DNA from: Protula sp. h YS-2021
Taxonomy: Eukaryota; Annelida; Polychaeta; Sabellida; Serpulidae
DNA: 64,000 bases
NCBI GenBank assembly: GCA_949752745.1
Contig: OX457027.1
Coordinates: 74,778,700-74,842,699, forward strand
Reading direction: 5' to 3'
How positions within the stretch are numbered: the first letter of the stretch is position 1; each line of letters begins with the position of its first letter. Below are positions 34,301 through 46,300 of this stretch, in pieces. The notes beneath the pieces were generated by a model that was not told the DNA's origin, did no database searches, and worked only from the letters and a program-made list of their open reading frames with translations. A program made the position numbers and the translations under genes.

Positions 34301-37300
34301 CGTAGCACCATGGAGAATAAAATGGGAAGGACATCACGTAGCACCATGGAGAATAAAATGGGAAGGACATCACGTAGCACCATGGAGAATAAAATGGGAA
34401 GGACATCACGTAACACCATGGAGAATAAAATGGGAAGGACATCACGTAGCACCATGGAGAATAAAATGGGAAGGACATCACGTAGCACCATGGAGAATAA
34501 AATGGGAAGGACATCACGTAGCACCATGGAGAATAAAATGGGAAGGACATCACGTAGCACAATGGAGAATAAAATGGGAAGGACATCACGTAGCACCATG
34601 GAGAATAAAATGGGAAGGACATCACGTAACACCATGGAGAATAAAATGGGAAGGACATCACGTAGCACCATGGAGAATAAAATGGGAAGGACATCACGTA
34701 GCACCATGGAGAATAAAATGGGAAGGACATCACGTAACACCATGGAGAATAAAATGGGAAGGACATCACGTAGCACCATGGAGAATAAAATGGGAAGGAC
34801 ATCACGTAGCACCATGGAGAATAAAATGGGAAGGACATCACGTAACACCATGGAGAATAAAATGGGAAGGACATCACGTAGCACCATGGAGAATAAAATG
34901 GGAAGGACATCACGTAGCACCATGGAGAATAAAATGGGAAGGACATCACGTAACACCATGGAGAATAAAATGGGAAGGACATCACGTAGCACCATGGAGA
35001 ATAAAATGGGAAGGACATCACGTAGCACCATGGAGAATAAAATGGGAAGGACATCACGTAGCACCATGGAGAATAAAATGGGAAGGACATCACGTAACAC
35101 CATGGAGAATAAAATGGGAAGGACATCACGTAGCACCATGGAGAATAAAATGGGAAGGACATCACGTAGCACCATGGAGAATAAAATGGGAAGGACATCA
35201 CGTAACACCATGGAGAATAAAATGGGAAGGACATCACGTAGCACCATGGAGAATAAAATGGGAAGGACATCACGTAGCACCATGGAGAATAAAATGGGAA
35301 GGACATCACGTAGCATCATGGAGAATAAAATGGGAAGGACATCACGTAGCACCATGGAGAATAAAATGGGAAGGACATCACGTAGCACCATGGAGAATAA
35401 AATGGGAAGGACATCACGTAGCACCATGGAGAACCCTGAACGACGTAAGACACGGTCTGCTTTGCTGCCATCTTTTGCCTCTTGTCGCAATTTCCCTTTT
35501 TAACTTTTGACGACATCACAAAAGTAAGTCACGCGAGTTGAATAACTCATTATCCCGTTTTAGAAGATATTATTGCAGCGTTTTACTTAGATGCGTTTGT
35601 TTTATTATTTATTTATATATTTACTTTTTCCGGTAGCGATGAACTGCTTCCACACACATTACAGTTAGATCTTAAACGGGATTTAGACATTTCGGCCCAA
35701 AACCACTTCGTTCCAAACCACTTCGGTCCACTTTGGACACATCGGCCCAGCTTTTTTTTTCATTTTACCACTTCGGCCCATAACCAGTTCGGTCCACCTG
35801 TGACACTTCTGCCCAACATTTTTCATTGATACTTTGATACTATTCCGGTATCTTTTGAGCAATTAACATTAGTCAATGTGTCAACACACCACTTTACACA
35901 CCAAAAAACTGGTTAATAATGCTACCTTTTAATTAAGTAATAAAAGATATATTACAAAGGTTTTTTATTATTCTATCGCATCTCCGGTATTTGAAAGCAA
36001 CTTATTTTACATGCAAGAGGAATTAACTTTTCCGAGTTAAGAGAGATTTATCTTGTCTCCGGTTTTTGAAATACTTACATTATGTGTAAGTGGAATTAAG
36101 TATTCCGATGTATTTGTGATTGAAAATTGTAACTGGACCGATTTCGCAACCGAGTTGCGAAACAAACACTTGGGATACTACAAAAATACTTATTGAGTGA
36201 GCTAAAAATTTCTTATCTTATTTCAGTTTTTAAATTCGCATTTTGATTCTTGATTCTGTTCCGGTTTAGGTTTGCATGGAGAATGAAAATTTTCAGACAT
36301 AATTAGATATTAAATAAAATCTAGCTATTTGCAAATCATTAAAGAACACAGCAATGCTTTATAGAAGATCAATGATGTCAGAAGCACATGCTAACCGTTT
36401 TCGAGATAATAGTCAACTTCCGGTTTTTGACCTTGACCATGCTCCAAAAGGCCAAGGTCACCGAGGTACCTCTTATGTAACGTTTTTTAAGCCCAAATGA
36501 TGAGCTCAAAATCGCCCTATCTCTAACATTTTCAAGATAATAGTAAACTTCCGGTTTTTGACCTTGACCGTGCTCCAAAAGGTCAAGGTCACCGAGTTAC
36601 ATCTTATGTAACGTTGTTTAGGCCCAAAGGGTCGAAAATGAGCTCAAAATTGCTCTATCTCTAACCGTTTTCGAGATAATAGTCAACTTCCGATTTTTGT
36701 CCTTTGTTGTGACCCAGGTCAAGGTCACTGAGGTACCTCTTATGTAGCGTTGTTTAGGCTCAAAGGGTCGAACATGAGCTCAAAATAGCTCTATCTCTAA
36801 CCGTTTTCGAGATAAGTCGGCCTGTCCTTAACGGTGCGTGAAGTCACGTGACCTTTGACCTTGACCCTCAAGGTCAAGATTAGTGATGAAAGTTTTCATC
36901 ATACAGAGTACGTTTTATGTATTCACGCTGGGATTTGAGCACCTTCATGGCTACTTTTCGTGATTAATAGGCGTTTCAAAAAATATTCTGACCTCACTTT
37001 GACCTTGACCTATGCGGTTCCTGGTCAAAACTTTTTGCGGATTTGACGACAACTCATTACCCTCTATGTCTCTGCCACATGCCGTCTTTCTACGACAAAC
37101 TCTGTAGGAGGGGTTTTCTGGAAACCACTTTGAGGTAAAAAAAATACTTTGACCTCAATCTGACCTTGACCTTCAAGGTCAACGTCAAAACATTTTGCGG
37201 ATTTGACAACAACTCATCACCCTCTATCACTGTACCAAATTTCATCGTCCTACGTCAAATAGCGTAGGAGGAGTTTTCTGGAAACCTCCGTGACGGAAAA

Positions 37301-40300
37301 AAATGATAAAAAAGGGCAGAAATTTCGAGAAAAACTACAAACTTATATCAATTTGCAAACGACGTTTGCAAGTGGGAACTATGCACCTATCGGGGTTTTC
37401 GAAATAATATATCGTCAAAAAATAGTAAGAGTCATCAATAAATGAACACTACACAGTTATCACTACCACAGTTCCGTAGCATTCAATATATTCACAAATT
37501 ATAACGCAGTTATTTGTAAAAAAAAAAAAGTTTAATAAAAATACAACATTTGCTCTCCGTGCTCAACTTTTCACTGATTGCAGCATTGAAAAAAGCCCAG
37601 TTCATCACAGCCACCTACTTACAAAACAACAGTACTGCATGGTCACCTGGCCACAGAGTAGCTTTTCATTATGGGAGAGGCCACAAGCCACATACAGCCG
37701 TATTAATCTGCATTATACTTAATCGCGTGCCCGCAATAGGCACCTTATACTGTGATGTGCGTGTTATAACACTTGTGTGCATTTCGGGGGGGGGGGGGCG
37801 TTTTACAGGGCATTGGAGAGTTTAAAGTAACTTTTATCCGTCAATTGGTATTCAGTTAAGCGTTCTGTATACTAATAACAAAAAATTCTGCTTTAAAACC
37901 GTCCAGGAACCCAAAAAATCGAAAAATGACGTCATTATGACGTCATACGCTAAAATTAAGGCTTTCACGAAGTCCTTTGTCAAAAAGTAGCCTTATAACG
38001 TATTTGACGCCAAATCTCTAGCTCCAGCCGTTTTGAAGATATTAAGCTCTAAAATATTCATGACGTCATAAGATGCGGAAGATGACGTCATACGTAAAAA
38101 ATTTTTCGCGTGGATCGAGTTTACCACATATCCTATCTGTGTGCCAAGTTTCACTTTCCTAGCTCAAACGGTCTCGGAGGAGAAGCGCGGAAACCAAGTG
38201 ACGAAGAATAACAAAAAAACGAAATATGAAAAAAAAATTAAAAAAAAGGGAAGAAAAGAGAAATGTACGGAATTCGAGGTAATTTAAAATCTCCTTGGGA
38301 CATTGTCCCAAGTGTAAATTAATATCATTCCTGTTTTAAAATGTAATTAAATGATTTGAAATAAATACCCCGATTATTTCACAAAGAATCTCCGGTGAGT
38401 CATCAACTGCAATCGCCGCTTGTTACTGAGCTTCTTAGGATCAAGTCACCCAGCCACAGAGATTAGAGAGTGAGAAATAATTACTTCCCATTTGACTTTC
38501 ATTTTTCTCAGGAGTAAACTTGAGTCCTATAAAGGCCCATTTTGGAAATTTCGGACCAAAGTTTTTTGGGTGAACTTTATTATATCCAGTTGTGCTATAT
38601 TCTAAAAATGTATCTTGCACACCACTTTTTACACACCATTAAATGATGAAAGATATATTAAGAGTTCATTTTTACTATTGTATCATGTCTCCGGTGTTTG
38701 AAATTCAACTAATTTTATCCTTTATCTGTAAGTAGAATTGTTTATTTGGATTAAAGAAACAGTGCAATATCCTTTTCAACTATTTTATCTTGTCTCCCTT
38801 TTTCTGAAATGCAATTTACTTCGGCATTAATTATTCCCATGTATGTGTAATTGAAAACTGCACTCGACATCGGTCCATTTTGAAATGCAATTAACTGGTT
38901 TGAAATACGTACACTGAGTATTACATAAAAATCTCCGGTGTGAAATTATTAATTGCAATCCTGGTTTAATTTAAGCTTCTTAGTGAAAAGCTGAATAAGT
39001 GCTGAAAGCTGAGAGGAGTAATTACCTCCCACTGGGTGTCAACCTTTACTCCGGAGTAAAGTTTAGTCCTATAAATCGCACTGGTTAACATAACTCAACA
39101 ACACACTCCAACAACAACAAAAAAAACGATAGATGCCCATGACTGTGGATGAAATATGTTCTGAATAGAAATTTTCAGTGCTGGCTGTCATGTAAAAAAA
39201 AAGTTTTAGACAACGTCAGCAATTATTGACTTGTGTTCAATGTAGATATTTTCAAAATAGGATTTGTGGATGGTCCAAACGAATGAAGGTTTTGCCGCAA
39301 CAATCTTGACATTATTTTTCTTTTCCAGGATGTCATTGTGGTAATTCAGTGATTTATGGTGTGTAAAACAGCTCGTTGACATTTATGGGGGGCAGGTGGG
39401 CGGTTGGGCGTGACGGGGTGTAGCAGTATTATAAATCTTCAGTGACATCAACCGAATTCTGGTGTGTATTCTGATCACTCTACGTACTTACCTATATGTT
39501 TATGTAGTGTGCGCATTTCTATTTTATGGTGTGTTAAATTGCAGCATTTTCAATGTTTGGTTGATTGCTTCTATTCAATTTGTGAACAAAAAATGTAGGA
39601 ATTCTCTTTAAGTTGTCTTTTTATCATTTATGCGACCCTCAAACTATGGGTCAACTATGGGCCGAAGTGTCCAAGGCTGGGCCGAAGTGTCTTTCGCGTT
39701 GGACCGAAGTGGTTGGGCCGAAGTTGTTTTGGGCCGAAGTGTCCATTAACCTCTTAAACAACACCATGTTTGGATGTCCGACTAAAAAAAACCCAAATAA
39801 ATAACACCAAATGTGTGGGAAAAGCGGGTGCTATTTGACTCACTTAAACGCTTTCGACTTCTTGGTTTTGTTGACAGAGTGGCCGACGACACCCTCCAGG
39901 ATTCCGAGAGCCTTCCTTCTCTCCGACTCCCCCTCGCCCACGCCTTCTACTCAACAACAACGAAAGCAAATACAGCAAATCCGTGGCAGTCTCAATCTTT
40001 TATTTTCACCAAGGGACAAGGTGAAAAGGATGCCACGATGAAATTGTTTTAACATGAAAAAAATTGCTTATTATTTTTTAGATTTTTTCAGGACTGACTA
40101 ATGTCGTGGAGACGGCACTGTAATTTTTATCTTTTCATAATTGGCATTCAACAAACAAGCCAAGATACTCTAAGTTAAATTACGTTCCTCTTGAGCGTTT
40201 TCTGCTCCTATATGCTATCCTATAATGCGGACTACTTGATTTCACTCCATAAATCTGTTGGTTTGATTTTATCATTTTTTTTTCATCATAATTAGCAGTC

Positions 40301-43300
40301 AGATGACAATAAATAAGAACGTTGAAATCAAAATTTTTACTTTTTTGAAACTGATTAAGATCGACAAAAGCTAGCTGTTGCTATCACACCCATTCTCCCC
40401 ACAACAGAAACACTTAACAAAATTGTTGTCGATACCAAAGGGGAGTTTTCAATAAACCTAAGCCCAGTCACAGAAAACACAATACGGGGAACCACGGAGG
40501 ACACACAGCCCTACCCTTGTCGGGCGACTGGGCGTCGTCGTCGTCGTCGTCGTCGTCGTCAGACGAGCTGCTCTGTTCGTCATCGGCGAATCTCTCGTCC
40601 AGCCGAAACCGCTCGTCAGCCGTGCCGATCTTATTCTGTAGCGCTAACAGCTGAAACAGGCGCATGGGTTATTTGCTTTATCTTAAGTCTGTGCAGCTCT
40701 ATACTAAGGTGCGAGTGTTTTGGGGAGGGGGGGGGGGGGGGTAGAGATGGGGCAACTGGCGACTTAGGAACACAACTGGGGAACTATTAATTATTTTCCG
40801 TTAAATGTTCATAAAGCTATCCATTATCAAACGCATCTACCCACACCGACGAGGAAATTAGTGCCTTTACTGGATAGTTGTACACATACCAGATGCCACC
40901 CGCGAGGGAGCCACTGACACACACATGTCGAGAAGAACCAGAGGGTGGGGGGGGGGGAGGGCGGGGAGGCAGGGGCGAACGCCCACACACGCACCTTCCT
41001 GCCTTGCTTGCCCTCGAAGTGCTGCTTGAGCGTGAACCGGGCGTCATCCTCCTCCTCCTCCTCCTCATCGCTGTCGCCGTCATCAAACAGCTGTGCCTTC
41101 TTCTCTTCCTACAATTCAAACCGGTCGAAATCTTTCACGTTATCAGTAAATGCCTAGCGCAGACCAATCTAATAATTACATCTTATGTCTATTTTTGACA
41201 GGCTGCTTTTGTGCGTTCGTCTTTTTTTTTCTTTTTTTTTTTTTTAATTTATAGTTTTTTATTTTGTCGAACTGATACGTCATAAAGGTGCATTAAAAAA
41301 AACGACAAAACATTTGGTGATCTCTTCTAGGTCAAATTCCAGCCTTGCTTCTTTCAAGGACCTGTCCTACACATTACAACGGCTGCCCCATTTTTAGCCG
41401 CTTTTTTGTCTACAGCGACGCCGAAGCTTTCATGCTCCAGAGCGCCACCTATGAGCATGTTTACGGAACGCTGCCACCGCAAATCATACAACAAGCCTAA
41501 CGGTTTCGGAGTCGCTCCTTTCCCCTGCACTCTCCTCAGCCCCGGACACGCCCCCCTCCTCTTCCTCCCCCTCATCGGAAGACCCAAACACGATCTTGTT
41601 GCTTTTTCCAACAGCATCCTGTAAACAACATCAAAACCATATCGCCCACTGTCAGAAATAACATAAAAAAACACAAATGGATGCTAGCTAAACTTGTTAA
41701 TTTATCCCCTATTCAACGGTTCGGTGCAGGTTCATTCTAAAATATCACTGTCCTACAGCAATTAATTGTGCCTGTTGCAAAAATACTCATTCAACATTCT
41801 CTAAACAAACAAACAAAAATAAAAACAAAGGAAGATTTATGGAAAAATGCAGAATCTTTCAACAAACCATTAGTATTGAAATTATGTCCTGACTAAAATT
41901 AAGCCAGATCGTTTAATAAAGTTGTCACTAGCCAGTATATGATACAGAGAATTACTGACCACGGAAGCCAAAGCAGCCTTAATGAGGGAACTCCGTTTTT
42001 GGCTCTGTTTGTTCTTCTCTTTCAAACTTTCCAGCCGTCTTTCATTGTCGGCTTTATGCCTCTCTATGGCCGTTTTGAATTTAGGTCCATCTTTTTTCGA
42101 CTTTTTTCTTTTCGGCTCCCTTTTGTGTTTAGAATCGGCTTGTTCGTCAGTCTCCGGAATGTTTTCGATAATTTCCGGAACAGCTTTTCTTTCCGGCGAA
42201 GACTCGGGCCTTCCCTGTCCGCCATCCACATGACTCTCAGTCACTTCCTTAGGTGCATTATGGGAACTGGATCTGGCTGTAGCTATTCCTTTTCAAGCAA
42301 TAAATATAAATATATAATTATTATAGATTTCTCCAAACAGCAACTGCCTATTGTAAGACCGCATGTGGTTCAGACGTGTTTTAAAGTGCTCCGTTATTAA
42401 TCATTTATTTGAACAGATATCGTCTACATTTATGGATAAATTTTATAGTGACTGTTAGCATTTTGTATCGGTATTCTATTGCATATATTTTTAACAAGAT
42501 ACATTTTACGGTTTTCTGTTAAAGCGTATATTCATGAAATAAACTTTAGTAATTAACTACATATACTATTGGTCATTTATTGGTTGGATAGAGAAACGAC
42601 ATAGCAAACAGAGGCTTTATTCAGAGCACTATGAACATCAAGTACCTTGCTTGTATTCACTGGATATACTGTTTTGTAATGTGTCAAATAGAGAAGCCGA
42701 TTAGTGTGGTGTGCTCTACGAATGTTCGAAGAATACAAAGGCGACAAAACCCTTGTCACAGGAGGAACCTTATTGACATTAATCATATTAAAACCATAGT
42801 TAGGCCTCGGAAATTTCGATTAACAGCTGATAATAGTGTTAATAGGAGTAATATAGTGTCAGTATCATCCTTGCAATCGAACAGAGATTCATGTGTCTTT
42901 GCCATAGTCAATGCGAGATCACTACGAGCCAACAGAAATATACTCAAACCCCTCTTTTTTGAATTAGACATTGATATTTTATCCATAACCGAAACCTGGC
43001 TTACAGAAAAGGATGATTTTATCGCAAAGGATATTACACCAAACGATTTCACCCTCCACAGGTGTGATCGACCTGATCGAACTGGCGGGGATGTTGCCAT
43101 CCTCTGTAATTCAGCGTTCAAGCCCACGCAATTTCAAAGCAAAGCATACGAGTCTTTCGAGCACATATGAGTATCTGCACCATCTCTTCGAGTTGTGTCA
43201 TTATACAGACCCCCAAATGCATCTTGTATGCTTTTTATACAGGAATTCGACTCTTTCCTGCAAGATATGTGCCTTGGAGGTGGTCCCATAATTTTAGCAG

Positions 43301-46300
43301 GCGACCTAAATATTAGACTGGATTTGCCCACGAACTCGTTGACCAAACAGTACAATACACTATTATCTGCTTACGGTTTAACCCAACATGTCAATTCAAG
43401 AACTCACCAGGCTGGTAATATCCTTGATCATGTCCTTACTCGTGACTCGGATGCCTTGCAGATGTCTAACGTACAGGTCGGTGACCTTATTAGTGACCAC
43501 TACATGGTTACAGCAAGCTTGTCATTGACTAAGGATATCCCAAAACCACGATATGTGTCCTTCAGGAAAATTCGTGATATCGACATTCCAAAAATGAAAA
43601 ATGACATAGAAAATTCTGATCTTGTCAAAAACTACAGCGCAATGGATCTCAAAACCCTGGTCGACAATTATGACACAACTTTACGTACAATCCTCAATCA
43701 ACATGCACCAACCATCCGTCGAACGAAAAATCTACCGAAGCGTGACGGCCTGGTATACAGAGGAATTGCATTCTTTTCGACGTAAAACACGACAAACCGA
43801 GCGTCGTGCCCGGAAATATCAATCTAACGATGACGAAAAGGCTTTTAAAAGTCTATTTTCCGAATATCGTGATGCCTGCAATAAAGCGGAACGTGCCTTT
43901 TATAACGATCAGGTCCAGAAAAATAGCCACAGTCAAAAGGAAATTTTTAGGACGGCGAATAGCATTATGCATCGAAACACCGAAGATCCATTGCCGAGTC
44001 ATGAAACAGCCGGAAAACTTTCCAACGCATTTGCTGGCTATTTTATCAGTAAAATTGAGAATATACGCGCAAATTTTCCGCGAGCTACTTGTAATTCATT
44101 GGAGAATGACTGGAACTTTATTGGTGCACCTCTTTCTAACTTCAACATCATTTCCGTGGTAGATCTAGAGAAAATTCTTGCTAGGATGCCATCAAAATCA
44201 TGTGAACTGGATCCACTTCCTGCGTTTTTGGTCAAAGAACTGGGGGATGTGTTGAATCCAGTTATTTTGCGAATAGTTAATCTATCACTCGAAAATGGCA
44301 CGTTTCCGGAAAGTACAAAACTGCCTTGGTAAGGCCATTGCTTAAAAAACCTACGTTAGACCACGAACTGGAAAATTACCGCCCCGTATCGAATCTTGCA
44401 TTTTTATCAAAGGTGATTGAGACAGCCGTTAATAACCAGCTATCAAATCATCTTGATGAAAATTCTCTGCATGAAACCATGCAGTCAGCATATAAGGCTT
44501 TTTGTAGCACAGAGACAGCACTCCTTAAGATATTTAACGACTCATTGCTATCTCTGGATAATCGGCAGTCAGTGTTTCTGGCCCTTCTGGACTTGTCAGC
44601 TGCTTTGGATACTGTGGACCACGACATTCTTCTTGACAGATTAGACAGGTCCTTTGGGGTCAGAGGCACTGACTTAAATGGTTCTCGTCATACCTCAAGG
44701 GTCGTTCGATGCAAGTCATGATCAACGATGTCTTTTCCGATTCATCTAAACTTAATAGTTCCGTTCCACAGGGCTCAATAATCGGCCCCCGGCTGTATAC
44801 TCAATACACAAAATTTCTTGGACTACTTGCACGTCTGATGCTTTAATTCTTTCACTGCTATGCTGATGATACGCAGCTGTGGAAGTCGGCCATTCCTAAA
44901 TCATCATCAAGTCAATGTGAGACCAAGGCGATGTTAGAAGATGGAATAGTTCGAATCTCCGAATGTCTTTGTGACAACAAATTGAAACTTAATAAGGATA
45001 AAACGGAATTCCTGATCTTAGTTAGCAAGCATTATGAACCATTCATCGAAATCGAGTCAATAGATTTAGGTGGAGATACGGTTACGCGAACGCATCAAGC
45101 CAGAAACTTAGGTGTAATTATGGACTCTTCAATGTCGCTTCTGCCGCAGATTTCATCAGTAAGGAAAAAGTGCTTCTATTTTTTAAACTGGATAAAAAGT
45201 GTCAGGCCCTTCCTTACTCAAGATGTGACTAAGGTACTGGTACATGCTTTGGTAATCAGCAGACTGGATTACTGCAACGCACTTTATATTGACCTTCCCA
45301 TGTCTTCATTACAACAGCTACAATCAGTTATGAATTGTGCAGCCAGAATAGTTATGAACTGTCCCTGGGATGCCAGTGTTTCAGAAGCATGTAAAACATT
45401 GCATTGGTTACCAGTGCGTGAACGGATAATCTTCAGGATATGCCTTTTAGTGTACAAAGCGCTGAACGGATATTCCCCTCAATATATGTGCGATATGCTT
45501 AGTAGATACACACCAACCAGGCAGCTTCGCAATGGATCAAAAAACCTTCTGGTAGTTCCAAAAACAAACATGAAATATGGTGATCGCGCATTCTCCGTGG
45601 CAGGTCCACGAGAATGGAACAAGCTTCCTGACAATATCCGAAACTGTGATAATTTATTCAGCTTTGAACGTTTGCTCAAAACTCATTTGTTTATGTTAGC
45701 TTATGGACGTTAAATCAGTATTATATTTTAGAACTTTGTATCATTTTATAGCAGATTTAATTTTATTTAAATTTTATATTGTAAAGCGCTTAGTGAATAA
45801 CCGCTATATAAAAACAGTGTAATAATAATAATAATAATAATATATTTTTGTATAGCAGTGTTGTTGTAGCTGGACACGTGAATTGGGACAAGATAAGAGG
45901 ATTTATCAAACTAGGAATAATTACGCTACATTTTTATGGCAGCTATCTGGTTTATTATTGCAAGGTCAACCAAGACTCACCCTGTTGTGTTCTCTGCTTG
46001 ACAAGTTTTTTTTTTGTTTTTAATATACTGAAATAGACAATAATCATGTTCAATCAGAAACGGTTCGGACAACACGCTACCTTGACTGACTGTCTTCCGG
46101 GCTAACTTTTCAAACTGTTTCAGTTGGCCCCATTTTTCAGCTGCTATGACGTCAAGCAGGTCGCCTTCCGCGCCGTCATCATCTCTGTCTTGTCGGCCAA
46201 TCAAAGGGGAGCGCATGGGCGGGGCTTGTGTTTGTGACAGCTCATTCAGCCCGGAGCTAAATTCGTCGGTAATTAAGTGTCCCTCTCCAATTTGAACCTA

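Larger units (their letters stand above)
35690..39750. mobile_element. 4-kb composite element with inverted GGGCCGAAGTG clusters
   Basis: Left cluster 35690-35815 holds repeated ACTTCGGYCCA; right cluster 39652-39745 holds the inverse, GGGCCGAAGTG. Inside are diverged direct duplicates and a block of TGACCTTGACC repeats. No protein is encoded. It is a probable non-autonomous DNA element in NOL8 intron 12. Confidence 0.6.
42600..45840 (+). mobile_element. CR1/L2-like non-LTR retrotransposon, frameshifted, in NOL8 intron 7
   Basis: An endonuclease region (42870-43550: IVNARSLRANR, LSITETWL, VVSLYRPP, LAGDLNIRLD, SDHY), then a linker and reverse transcriptase (44326-45100: ENYRPVSNLAFLSKVIE, ALLDLSAALDTVDHDILL, SVPQGSIIGP, YADDTQLW), then a C-terminal region ending FERLLKTHLFMLAYG at 45713. 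Motif order and the 3' end (AAGCGCTTAGTGAATAACC then (TAA)n at ~45824-45840) fit the CR1/L2 lineage of the Jockey superfamily. Frames change near 43170, 43780, 44330, 44690 and 44860, so it is dead. Inserted opposite to NOL8. Confidence 0.85.

Noticed and set aside
33656..35432. Regular repeats as a CRISPR array
   Set aside because: The units are contiguous with no unique spacers, and the genome is eukaryotic.
33527..35503. 658-codon plus-strand and 623-codon minus-strand open frames
   Set aside because: Both are produced by the 36-bp minisatellite; the region is an intron of NOL8 with matching flanking exons.
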